Assembly: GCA_017506865.1 (NCBI GenBank) | Contig: JAFCMP010000246.1 | Span: 434,001-498,000 of the forward strand | Source of the DNA: Tribonema minus | Taxonomy: Eukaryota; Sar; Xanthophyceae; Tribonematales; Tribonemataceae | Reading direction: 5' to 3' | DNA: 64,000 bases | Part shown: positions 32,582-43,312 of the stretch, piece after piece | Layout: every line of letters begins with the position of its first letter | Position numbering within the stretch: the stretch's first letter is position 1 | Notes under the pieces: generated by a model | Told to the model about the DNA's origin: nothing | The model's input: the letters and a program-made list of their open reading frames with translations, nothing else | The model's database searches: none | Made by a program: the position numbers and the translations under genes

Positions 32582-35574
32582 CTACTTGGGGGGGGTCTGG
32601 ATGCCCACGGGCTGGAAGTGGAAGTTGAGCCCCCACCACGTGCCCGCGAGGCCGCTGGGGGGGATGCACAGGTGGATCCACAGCTCCGCCAGCGCCTGCA
32701 TTCATGAATGCGCAAGGAACTGAGTGAGTGAATGAATGAGTGAGTGAGCGTTCGCGGGCAATGAATTTGCAAACTACAAAAAAGCCTCATGGGGACAATC
32801 ATGACAACGCTCAGTTGGTACAATGTTGTGAAGGAATCTCATACTGCGCAACAGTGTCCGTTCGACTCAACTCGAGGTGATCAAAAACACAATACTGGCG
32901 ACACCACACCATGCATTTCGCCAGAGCTGCTGGTTGCAGTTCTGCTCACCTCCAAGTTGCGCGCGTAGCGGATCGGCCCGACGTACGCGGGGTTCCATCC
33001 AATGGCGCTTATCACCTGCTCAGCAACGTCCCTCTTCTCGGGCGCGCCAGCGTACAGCATGGTCAGCGTGCCGCCGCTCCAGCCCGCCACCGTGGCGCCG
33101 TCGCCGTGCGCCATCATACCCACGCCAACCGTGTTGAAGGCCTTGTAGACGGTGGTGTCGGGGAGAAGGCCCTGGAGCACCTCGCCGCCTGGGGGTATAT
33201 AGGTATGATGAGAGTTGAAGTTAGGGTCAAGGGTTGTGGTTAGGGGGGGGGGTAGAGTTAGGTGTGTGGTTGCAGCGAGCAACGGGCGCGGCAGCGGTCG
33301 GTGACATGCGCAGCGGTGGTGTAAGTGTTCGGCAAGCGATCTCGCGCAGTAGCAGCAGCAGCAGCAAGAGCAGCGCGCGGGTGGGGCAGCCGCGGCAGTG
33401 CGCGGAGTGCGCGCGGCAGGCATTGTCAGCGCCCCAACTGAAGTATGCTGTATTGCAACTTCACTTCCCGTTCACGACTTCAATTTGCGCGGCAGCCCGA
33501 TCGTCAGCACAGCGGACGCAGTCGCGCACAGCAGCACTCAGCATGCGGGCCGAGCAGCGGCGCGCGTTCGGCAGCAGCGTGTGTAGCGCGCGCTGCTGCG
33601 GCCAGCGCACGCCGCAGCAGTGCAGAGCGTTGTGTATGCCTCCTTCATGGTGAAAGTGCCATGCAGTGTTCGCACAAGATCAATGTTGTTGTGCTCAAAG
33701 AAGGTGTCCTATACCTATCATTAACTAACTGTGTGGCACAAACATCTCAAGATATCATTACAAACCATTTGTGGTACCATTGATGCGTGATTTCTTTGCC
33801 CTGTTTCAATTTGCCTTGCCATGAATGCCATCCGCGATATATCTAGGACAAGCACCTGAGGCAGTTGTCACATGCCCCTGATGGAAATATGGGACACCAC
33901 AAATTCAACACAAAAATGGTTCCCTCATTGTTGCTGGTGATTGTATTGCTATTTGTCAATATTGCTTACCATATGCATGTCATCAAACATATTGGCTTAA
34001 GTGCGATTCAAACCAAGTTCAGTTGTTCAGTTGTTTGTGGTGGTGACTGTATCGCTGTTTATCAATTTTGCTTGCGATATGCTTGCCATCAAACATATAT
34101 ATAGGATGAGCACCTGAGGTACCCTTCTCCCAGCGTACCTAGTTTCATAACTCCATGCGACCCCAAACAACTGATATACGACGAATTGTGTCTGTACGCA
34201 GGAGGCCTTGAGTTCCCTGCGATACCATACCTACCGTATTGAACAAGCACAGTACATGCCCGAGGTGCCGTTCTCCCCGCGGCTCCGGGTAGTCTGTGAC
34301 ACTATACCTACCGAATTAAACAAGCACCAATACATGCCCGAGGTGGCCTTCTCCCAGCGCCACGCCATCTCCGGGTAGTCTGTGACACTATACCTACCGT
34401 ATTAAACAAGCACCAGTACATACCCGAGGTGCCCTTCTCCCAGCGCCACGCCATCTCCGGGTAGTCTGTGACGGGGTCGGTGGCATCGAGCAGCACTTTG
34501 CCCTTGATGCCGGGGCCGAAGGAGGCGGCTATCGCGGCGTAGGCCTCGTCTGTGTTCTGGTTGGCTGGAAGACGTGGCGAGAAATCAGAGCACGCGTACA
34601 CTAGTGAGACTAATGACAGATGATTTTGTCAGCTGCATGTGCGTTTTGTACCTACAAGAGGAAGCGCAGTGTCGTCAGCGCATGCATTGCAGGCATGTGC
34701 AGCGAGCGCGGCGCGGTGCGTCATACAGCATTGGTCATGCTTTTGTGGCTCATAAATAACAGCATACATATCACGAGTTTAATCATCGATGACGACGCAA
34801 GTGCATAAATGCAATTAGATCATTTTCCCCAAGGCCCGGATTCTACGACAGCATCAGAGTTGCCAAATGGTAAGTAAGCTGGGGGCAACTAGCTTAAAAG
34901 TGCAGCAAAGGGTGGCTGGCGCTTCAGAAATCGCTGCATCGGCACATCAGATCAGTACATCAAATTTCCACAACGTTGAGCAGAGCAAATGAATATATCA
35001 CTACGACCAACGGCAGCACAGCAAGGGTGGAGGTGTGTTGACGCACGACACCTTCTTCTTGACGACACACCTGGCCGCAATCTTGAATTCAATTGCGCGC
35101 CACTTGCCGCACGGTGCGCGGCGCTGTTTCAATGCAATGCTGTCGCTATGCGCTTCCCGGCATGCCATCGCCTTGATACTTGCTGAGGTTTCGGCTGAAG
35201 TGTCCTATGATACGCGACCTACGACCACTTTTGAAACCAGTTTCGGAACTTACAGGGAGTGGTGAGCAGGATGACATCAGCCCAGTCCACCACAGCAGTG
35301 ATGGTGTCGGCGCCAGCGTCAGGGTGCTGCTTCAGCACATCTTGGATCTTAGCACTGCTCGGGTCCCTGGATCCAAATCTTTCAGGTTGAAGCAAATTGT
35401 GCCGGCAAAAAAATGAAGTGGGGTGAGGATCCAGGCTGAAGGCGCGCGATACAGCACAGGCAAACAAGGGAAAGCTCGCACAGCTTACTTAAGTGGGTAT
35501 CCCTTCTTCAGGAGCTGACCACCAAGGGTGGTGCCGACCTGGCCAGCTCCGATGACTGCCACCTTGAGAGACAT
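32582..35574 (-). CDS. NAD(P)-binding F420-dependent-NADP-reductase-like protein, copy 1 (5 exons)
   Basis: Exons in transcript order: 35489-35574, 35254-35378, 34424-34564, 32950-33188, 32582-32695. Phases match, giving 234 residues. The N-terminus MSLKVAVIGAGQVGTTLGGQL carries a dinucleotide-binding GxGxxG of a Rossmann fold. Next come WADVILLTTP, GKVLLDATDPVTD, the FNTVGVGMM segment and GGTLTMLYAGAPEKRDVAEQVISAIGW, the order found in NADPH:F420 oxidoreductase-like proteins (COG2085, also akin to the N-domain of pyrroline-5-carboxylate reductase). The end is PVGIQTPPK. Cofactor and substrate in this organism are unknown; family membership does not prove F420 use. It lies head-to-tail with a close paralogue at 36,874-40,372 that has one extra intron. 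Intron 3 contains repeated copies of the exon 3 donor region. Confidence 0.85.
34120..34440 (-). repeat. Echo array of reductase 1 exon 3 3' end plus donor
   Basis: The exon 3 end (DYPEMAWRWEKGTS then g|gtatgtac) recurs at about 34,318-34,390 (near identical, donor changed to gcatgtattgg), about 34,256-34,310 (partial) and about 34,110-34,145 (short). The copies also share the aagcaccagtacat and ctatacctaccg intron segments, so the unit duplicated was exon end plus intron start. Confidence 0.88.
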
Positions 35575-36873
35575 GTTTGAAGTTTTTACCAGCGATCAAA
35601 TCGGTGACTGATTTGAGCTGCTTGGCGCTCGCTTGCCAAAGCACAGTACGTGATTCGCAGCGAGGTGAGGCCGAGGTGCTGGTAAGCTCGTGTCTGTCAG
35701 GCCGTGCTGCCGAGGTCCCTCGAAACTACCCGAGAACGTGAGGAAACGAATCAAGGCGAACCTTGCACACTATGCTCTTGCGGAGTCCTTTCACCTGAAA
35801 GATTTCAGTTATAGCTGCTGTAGCTTCTGAACTGTGGGAACGCGTTTTGCTCGTCACCAAGTAATTGACATTACTTCACACACATGTGCACACGCCGTTG
35901 AATCCAGGGATCATTCACATTGCGCTAAATATGTGTTGATGCGAACATGCACAAAGGATCCATGATGTAAGTCGTGCAGTGTTTTTGTAAACCATGTGTT
36001 ATGTTCTAGAGTGGCGAACTTACCACTGCAATCACCCATTACACTGAGGGCAGCATCACACAGAATCTGGTGACCAGATGCTGAGCAGAAAGTTCATTTG
36101 ACAACCAGCACCATCAACGTCCACCAAAAACAATGCTGAGGCATACCAGCAAATCCATCAACCGAGCTGGCTGCCACTATGCTCGCAAGGAGCAGAGTCA
36201 TATGTATCATAAGGCAGCAAGCCATACAGGCAGAAACACACGCGAGCAACAGAACACCAGAGACAAGCCTGTTTCAAATGTAGCATGCTGGCACTGCATT
36301 CACTGCTGCCAAACTCTTTGTGAACTGGTGCACTAGTGCAGCTGGATGTCACCCAGCGGTTGAAGACATCAGAACCGCTGAGTCAGACCATCGTGCATGT
36401 TGCACAAGTCCCTGCTGACCCGTACACCTGTCAGGATACCTCACACGGGCACGCCCCTAGGTTGGAAGTATCGTACAAGCTCAATCGGGGGACAGGCGAC
36501 CAAGCGTACGTCAATGCGGTACATGTAAGCGCATGTTCTACACGCATCAGCCCCCCGTGGCCCAGAGCCAATCATTGCTAGACTGCTACGCCCCCTGCGT
36601 GACTCCGCCGCGATGCGAACTGACGCACGCGCGAATGCTGCCCCATGCAACGGGCGCCCTGGCCACAGCGAGCAAAACACATACTCCTATGGCCAGGCGG
36701 AGCGAAACTACATGGTAACCGCGGCCAGCAACTGCCAGACATGCTCGCCTAGTGCAACGCGCAAGCGCTGAGCGGAGGCGCGGAGCGCGGCGGCCGCGCG
36801 CACGCGCCGAGCGTTGCCACCGAGCATGCATGCGGTATGTAGCACGTGCACGCTGGGGAGAGCGGCCATTTGG
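35575..36873. other. Intergenic region between the two reductase paralogues
   Basis: About 1.3 kb that must hold the promoter of copy 1 and the 3' flank of copy 2. No gene or clear repeat is supported. Confidence 0.55.
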
Positions 36874-39800
36874 CTAGTTCAAAGGTGGAAGACCGATGGG
36901 CTCAAAGTGGAAGTTGGGCCCCCAGCTCGTGCCGGCGATGCCGTTGGGGGTGACGTGGAGGTGGATCCAAAGCTCCGCGAGCGCCTGCAGACATCGCAGC
37001 GCCGGCCGCCATGTTTGAGTTTGTTGTAGGAATAGTGCAGTTATAGCAGAAACAAGATGCCCTGGGCCGTTGAAAGCGGCGCGACCATGCGCCAACAGCC
37101 AGCAGGCAGAGAAGCTTCAATATGTAGCAAGCTGTGGGCAGTGCTAGTGAGTATTTTGAAGAACCAAAGCATTGGTCAACATCATGTGCCATCACAACAT
37201 GCGACGGTGCGGACGATAAGGCTTATGAAAGGTTAGGGTTAGGGTTAGGATTAGGTCTAGAGGTGAAGTGCAGATGCACCGCGCTTTGAGCACCTGCGGA
37301 GCGTTGCAATGTGCACAATAAATTTCACGATGCACCGGGATGCATTGGTAAGTGCCCCCCCCTCCCCCCCGAAATGGACGCTTCGCACTACGGCTGACTA
37401 CAGAGCAACGACTGGTGATTACCATGTCCGTGCCACTTGTGCAATTGGCAAGTAATACCAGACCAGGCGGTGGCGACCTGATGCCTGGAAGCGCCAACAG
37501 CAGCAAGTGCGCGCTAAGTCGTTGCGTATGCTGCGGATGCTCAGCACACCTGGCAATGCTCAGGTACTGCGTGCTAGACTACCTGCAAGCTCCAATACTG
37601 AGTTCAATCGAGAGTGCACCCACAGGTCACATCGGCTGCGCATGTGCGGCAAACGGCAGCGCTGCTCAGTACACCAAGCAACCCGAATCAAACAGAGTAC
37701 ACTGTACACTCCAGGGTAGCTGTGTCTGGATGGGATGGGGCTACGCCTACGCGCACCCTGGCACCGGGAGCAGCCATCAACGGTGTGGTGTGTAATTTGC
37801 ACAAACTCTACATACTCTATACAAGCATTATAGAAGTACAGCGTTTTTCCCCCTCACGCGCAAGTAACAAAGTACAGTCCAGAGTACACTCGCAGTCCAC
37901 ATCGGCAGCAGCGCTCCCCGCTCACCTCGAGGTTGCGCGCATAGCGGATCGGCCCCACGTACGCGGGCCTCCAGCCAATGCTGCTTATAACCTGCTCAGC
38001 GACGTCCCTCTTCTCGGGCGCGCCAGCGTACATCATGGTCAGCATGCCTCCGCTCCAGCCCTTGATCTTGCTGCCGTCGCCGTGCGCCATCAGGCCCACG
38101 CCCACCTGGTTGAAGGCCTTGTAGACGGTCGCGTCGGGGAGGAAGCTCTGCAGGACCTCCGCGCCTGTGGGTATGTAGGGATGATGAGAGTTGCAAATAG
38201 GGTCAGAATTGAAGTTGGGTCGAAAAGGAACCGCTGCAGCGAAGCTCTGCAGGACCTCGGCGCTTGGGTCGGAAAGTAACCGCTGCAGCGAAGCTCTGCA
38301 GGACCTCGGCGCCTGTCAGTATGTAGGTATGGTCAGGGTTGAAGTTGGGGTCAGGACTTGGACTAGAGTTGAAGCAGGCATGTACGTATGTACCCACTGC
38401 AGCTTGTATAGGGCAGCACTGCCGGACCTCGGCGCGTAAGGGTATGTAGGGCTGAAGTTAGGGTGAGTGTTGGGTGAGGGCTAGTGTTGAAGCGGGCATG
38501 AACGTATATGCCACCGCTGCAGCTTGCATGGAGGAAGCGTCTAATGCACAGAAGTGTGTTGTACGAGTTGTCATCAACCACGACACGCTCGAGCAATCGA
38601 GTGCCTGTCATATGGCTCAGCTCTGGTGTTCCTCGCCCTCAACTCTCTCAAAAGTGGCTGATTCCTTGTCGTACACGCAATCCGTAGCCCAGCGGTAGCA
38701 CAGTGCCGCAGGCAGGCATACCTGGTGGCAAGACTCCATGGGACCAAAAATCTGACACTTCAATGAAGTGTGTCTGTACGGAGGAGGCCATGAGTTCCCT
38801 GCTACAACAAACCTACCGCATCATATACAATTAAGCACTACTGCCTACCTGAGGTGCCCTTCTCCCAGCGCCACGCCTTGGCGGGGAAGTCCGTGATGGG
38901 GTCGGTGGCATCAATGATGACCTTGCCCTTGACGCCGGGGCCAAAGGATGCGGCGATCGCGGCGTAGGCCTCGTCGGTGCACTGCTTGGCTGCACGAGTG
39001 AGTGGCACACATTGTGCAGTGAGAAAGAGGCAAGCATGCATGTGTATGGCCGTCATGTCACCTTCCTTATGTCTAAGTACTGCATGTGGTCCTAGTCGGC
39101 GCACTGCTTGGCTGCGCGCGCATGCGGGGCACACAGTGTATGCATTGAGCGAGAGCAAGAGAGAGGCGTGCGTGCATGTGTATATGACGGTAATGTCATA
39201 TATCGGTGTATGTAGGCTTTGCCGATGCACTGCTTGCCTGCGCGCGTGAGTGACGTGCATACACTCAGGCTGCGGGCGTGAGAGACGTATCTAAACACAC
39301 AATGCCGTATGCATGCGCACACTTGAGAGCACATGTGTATGCATGCACGAACCGCCAGCCTAATTTGCGTGTGAATAAGTCATCCGATGCAGACACCAGG
39401 AGCAAAAAAGATAGAGTCGCCAAGGCCCTTGCAGCCTGACAAGAATTTGAAAAGGACACAACTACGCTGCTTATACTGGAATGCCATGCGTGCATGCGCG
39501 TGCACGACCGTCTGCGGCAGTTCACCTAAAGTGGTAAGACATGCATTGTTGGAAGCTACAATCATATTCGAGCATGGAATCAATTGACACGTGTGTTGTA
39601 CAAGGCACTCACAGCCAGACGGAGTCGTCAGGAGAATGACGTCAGCCCAGTCCGTGACAGCAGCGATGGTGTCGGCGCTGGCCTGCGGGTGCTGTTTCAG
39701 GACCTCCTGGATCTTGGCACTAGTGGGGTCACGGGATCCAAACCTGGTTGTTTCAGTTGTGATGCCCGGCCGCAAAGGGGAACGGGGTGAGGGGGTCGAA

Positions 39801-40372
39801 TTCAGCTGCCGAGTATTGTGGCGATGTGCTGAAGAAAGGCGCCTCAGATGATTTCAAGGCGAAGCGCAACATGTCGTGAACAAAGCAGTGCTGCCGGGAC
39901 AACATGATGTTGCATCAGTGCAAGCAGTGAAGGGGGGCTTAGCACAGTGCAGCAGGCTCGATTCACTAGGTTGGTGGGATTTCTGGATCCGGATTTCTGT
40001 GTTCAGTCAAACGATCGTGAGCTACATGGCTGGCCAGCCGGCTGGCAAGAGTACAGTACACCGACGCTTGTTGCTTACTGCAGCAGCAAGCGGATTGATC
40101 TGAGTATCATTCAACATTGGGGTGCGCAGCTGCAAATGCATGATCACTGCGCAGCACACCTCGAGCGAGCACAACACAATCTCGTCTAGCAGCTTACTTG
40201 ATGACGTAGCCTTGCTTCTCGAGCTGGCCGCCAAGGGTGAGGCCGACCTGAGGCCACAGAACATGAAGGCACAACAACGAATTCAGACGTGTAGAGAGCA
40301 TATGATCTCACATGAGGGAGTCATCCGGATGCCCACCTTGCCAGCTCCTACGATGGCCACCTTCAAGCTCAT
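36874..40372 (-). CDS. NAD(P)-binding F420-dependent-NADP-reductase-like protein, copy 2 (6 exons)
   Basis: Exons in transcript order: 40337-40372, 40198-40247, 39613-39743, 38849-38989, 37926-38164, 36874-36984. Phases match, giving 235 residues. It is a clear paralogue of the gene at 32,582-35,574: MSLKVAIVGAGK|VGLTLGGQLEK, KFGSRDPTSAKIQEVLKQHP, WADVILLTTP, DEAYAAIAASFGPGVKGK, ATDPITDFPAKAWRWEKGTS, GAEVLQSF, YAGAPEKRDVAEQVISSIGW and FHFEPIGLPPLN. All introns of copy 1 are shared in position and phase. In addition an 89-bp intron (40,248-40,336) splits the GxGxxG loop between K12 and V13, where copy 1 is continuous. Exon 3 is six bases longer than in copy 1 at its 3' end. Substrate unknown. 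Confidence 0.85.
37231..37256. repeat. Interstitial telomere-like repeat (TTAGGG)n
   Basis: About three to four units (ggttagggttagggttagga) in reductase 2 intron 5. Confidence 0.85.
38225..38460 (-). repeat. Acceptor echoes of reductase 2 exon 5 (3 copies)
   Basis: The boundary at 38,147-38,180 (agctctgcaggacctccgcg then cctgtgggtatgtagg on the plus strand) recurs at about 38,236-38,270, 38,288-38,330 and 38,415-38,455. Each starts with the first ~25 exon bases; the downstream gtatgtagg and gaagtt sequence (the transcript's branch and pyrimidine region) is kept in part. Confidence 0.88.
39085..39250 (-). repeat. Acceptor echoes of reductase 2 exon 4 (2 copies)
   Basis: The true boundary gtgcactgcttggctgcacg at 38,978-38,997 recurs as ggcgcactgcttggctgcgc at about 39,099-39,118 and as gatgcactgcttgcctgcgc at about 39,224-39,243, roughly 120 bp apart, with shared gcatgcatgtgtat intron sequence. 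Confidence 0.85.
40248..40336 (-). other. Lineage-specific 89-bp intron inside a Rossmann motif
   Basis: Donor AAG|gtgggc, acceptor cctcag|GTCGGC. The first intron bases (gtgggcatcc) resemble the first bases of the next exon (GTCGGCCTCA), so the intron is bounded by a direct AG-GTSGGC repeat. Copy 1 has the uninterrupted CAGGTCGGC at the same place. Confidence 0.8.
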
Positions 40373-40646
40373 GGTGTCGGCTGCTGCAAGCGTCTGGTTT
40401 ATCCTCTGTTCGTCGTTGCAATGAAGCACATGTCCCGCGCTGCGCCATCGTTAACACTCGACCCGTTCCGCCCTCGGCTGCATGCGGCCGAGGTTTAACA
40501 GAAAGCCGAGCTAAGATACAGATCGTCCAGCAGCAGGAAACTTCCGGAAACTTCTGTTGAGCAATGCAGTTCATTGCCTTCTTAGCAAGACTTTCGCACA
40601 ACACACGCAAGCTCGACGGGCACCCCGTTCGTGCCCTGACACGTAT

Positions 40647-40862
40647 TCATAAGGGCGAAGCCTGTGCAATGATTGATCGCCGCGCCTGAGCGCCGGCGGC
40701 CGCTGCCTCCGCAGCGCGCACGTGCTTGACGGCTCGCACGTGGTGCACGCGCACGATGCGCCATCGCGCACGCAGCGCCCGCAGTCCCCCAGTCCCTGTC
40801 CTCTAGCGTAAGCGCACCGTCGCCGCTGCCGCTGCCGCCGCGCGGCCACCGCTGCCGCTGCC

Positions 40863-40894
<32 letters not shown>

Positions 40895-41176
40895 CGCCGC
40901 CGCCGCCGGCGCCGCCGCTGTCGCCGCTGCCGCCGCCTCCAGCGCCGCTGCCGCCGCCGCCGCCAGCGCCGCTGCCGCCGGCGATGGCGCCAACGAATCG
41001 CTTGCGCGAGGGGCCAACGAGCAGTGGGCAGCGCGTCGCCGCCGCCACGCGTGCGAGCCCCGCCAGCAGCTGCACGCTCTGCGGCGCCGTCTTGCCAAAG
41101 AAGAGGCCGCCGGGGTCCACTGGCAGGACGTGCAGCCAGAGCGGCCCGCCGGCGGCATCGGCGCGTGGAGGCAGCG
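40647..41176 (-). pseudogene. Dihydropteroate synthase C-terminal fragment with Gly/Ser-rich insert
   Basis: Dihydropteroate synthase joins pterin pyrophosphate and p-aminobenzoate in folate synthesis. On the minus strand the frame from about 41,176 reads LWLHVLPVDPGGLFFGKTAP and QLLAGLARVAAATRCPLLVG then PSRKRFVGAI, matching the family's DPG-x-GFGKT and GPSRK segments. A run of about 50 mostly Gly/Ser codons follows, ending at a TAG (40,803-40,805). In the same frame 40,802-40,647 resumes with RIVRVHHVRAVKHVRAAEA, the family's C-terminal IVRVHDV motif, and stops at TGA. A short intron across the TAG is possible, but I cannot fix its donor. Upstream DHPS motifs (pterin loop, NDVSG) are not found in the 2.1 kb before the chitinase gene. 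So it is an orphan fragment, or its 5' exons are too diverged for me to see. Confidence 0.6.
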
Positions 41177-43312
41177 CTCAGTTGAACACATCATGGTCTA
41201 CGGTACTTGGAGGCATCGTTCAAAACATTTTGAAAGTCTGCTGCAAACCAAACACACAAGCATTGTTTTGGAGTGCTGGGCAAACACGTGCACGGACGCA
41301 CAGCAAAAAGCACCTGGCAGGGAAGAAGCAGGGAGTACCGCTCCTGCGTGCAAAATTACCTTTGTAACATGGGAACATTTGCAGGTGATTCTAGTCTACT
41401 TGTTAGTCGGGTAAAAATAGCAACGGCGCCTCCTTCGGCCGGCTGCTGGTGCTGCTGACGCAACAAACCGTTTCTGTCTGTCAAGCATGTGCCTCACGCT
41501 GTCGGAGGTCATGCAACTTTGAAAGTGGCAGCTGCAGAAGGTGTTCAAGCCACGACATGCTGCAGAATACTTCAAAAGTAATCCTGAACTTACCAGAGCA
41601 CATGAGCTCCTTCACCTCTTTGACCCCACATCTACAGTAGATGCGCCGCACTGCATGCGCAAGAACCTTGGCTCTCCCGGACTATGGAAACCAGATGCTG
41701 CTAATAAAGAGGCTCCCCGCCGACACCCGCACACATGGGCTATTTGAGCGGCCGGGCTGCTGCTTCACGCCTTCTGCTCGCTTGTTTGCGTGCAGCGTCG
41801 GCAAGCGGTCGTTCGCGAGTTGGCTTGCTCCTCTCTGCCTGAGCGCTTTCCAGCAGCTCACGATGCCTCAATGCCTTCGTGGTCCTCCGCGTTCACGCGC
41901 TGTCGTAGCCCGTGGTTGTCAGTGTCTTGCGAAGCGCAGCAGCTCCAGAAGCGGCTGCTGTCGTCAACTTGCGCCCTGCAGTGCAAAGGGGCAGTGCGCA
42001 TTACATGAGTGTTGGTGTACACACTCTATGCGCACCTGCCGTTGACACGGATCTGCATTTTGACACTATTCACTAGGCAATGCTCGGCGCTGTGCGACAG
42101 CAGAGCTGCATCTCTGCATACGCTGCTAGCGGCTACCACAAGTGAGGTCACTGCAACTTCAGGCCTGCCACCCCAATGTGGATGCGCGTTCAGGCCTGCC
42201 ACCCCAATGTGGATGTGCGAAGTTTCATCTCAGCCACCATTCTTGCGCGATGATGTCTGAGCAAATTACCTTTGAAGTTCTGTGCTGCACCTGCACACCC
42301 AACGAGCGAGTACAACCTATGGGGAACTACAGTACACTCACACTGTGCTGACAAAATCTGTACTGACAAAGACACTGATGAGGCTGTTGTTCTCATGCGG
42401 CCATAGCATCACACAGTTACTTGCGATTCTGCAGCCATGCGTGCTACAGCACTGCGCTACTTCTTCAAGTCCGTGCGCGTCCTTCAAAAATGTTCATCTG
42501 CCCAAGTGTGGCAGGTACATGGGCTAGTCGCCAGCATTATTAAGCGGCGACACTAACCCTAACAAAGATGCACGCAGATGGGACTTGAGGCTTTGTGGCA
42601 GTGGGCAACAGTCGCAGTGGACTCTGTTGAAGCAGACTGCGGGACACCGGCTTGCGGAGCACGTTACGTCATCCCGACATCACTGCAGCGCAAAGGGCTT
42701 GCCGCTGCATGTGGCGCTGCCGCAGCAGTGATGCCAACATGCGTTGTGACCCAGCTTGATGCCTTTGTGAGGAGCTCTGCGCTTGTCGCAAGAGATCGAG
42801 CATGTACCTTTTATTAATTCTCGCTCAGAGCGCGAAACAGCCCAGATGAATGGCATCTAACTTGCTGCTTTCTGTACGGAATCTATAAGTCGTGTGACTG
42901 TCTGAAAGTGTCTCAATGACAACCACTCAAATGACAGGCATATACCTCAGCATGATCACAGCTGAGAGTGGCAGCTTTCGCTTGCCAGAACACGTGACGC
43001 TGGAAAGGGTCTGTACCTGATGCAGACTCACTAGCCCATGCCTGTGATGGTGAAGCCATCGAAGCAGTTGTACTTAACAAAAAGAGCCTAGGGCTCGCAT
43101 GTTACGTAGCGATGCTGGGCTGTATGTTGAACCAAGTGTGCGAGGCAGTTCTGCGCTTGATGCACGAACATGACACAGACACATCTCACCTAAATCAGTA
43201 GTAACAGTAGCAGCATCCAACCACGTTAGCGACGTCTTGGTGAACCTCCAGCGTTCGCTGCTGAACTTCAACATGATGTTGAGGTTATTGGGGGTGAAAG
43301 GGCATCTCTTCA
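41177..43312. other. Stretch without a supported gene between DHPS fragment and chitinase
   Basis: About 2.1 kb, visibly lower in GC than the exons. It carries a family B repeat copy (42,812-42,931) and a short tandem (caggcctgccaccccaatgt, at about 42,160 and 42,191). 5' exons of the DHPS fragment or 3' exons of the chitinase would have to lie here; I see neither. Confidence 0.5.
42812..42931 (+). repeat. Dispersed repeat family B, copy 1
   Basis: An element of about 120 bp shared with 59,743-59,861: attctcgctcag, agcgcgaaacagccca, tgtacggaatctat, gtcgtgtgac, gtctgaaagtgtctcaat, acaaccactcaaa. Same orientation as the second copy; about 85% alike by eye. Confidence 0.88.

Noticed and set aside
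40571-41194. 207-codon minus-strand frame across the Gly/Ser tract
   Set aside because: It is a different frame from the one showing the DHPS motifs GKT, GPSRK and IVRVHHV; its product is poly-Ala/Arg low complexity.
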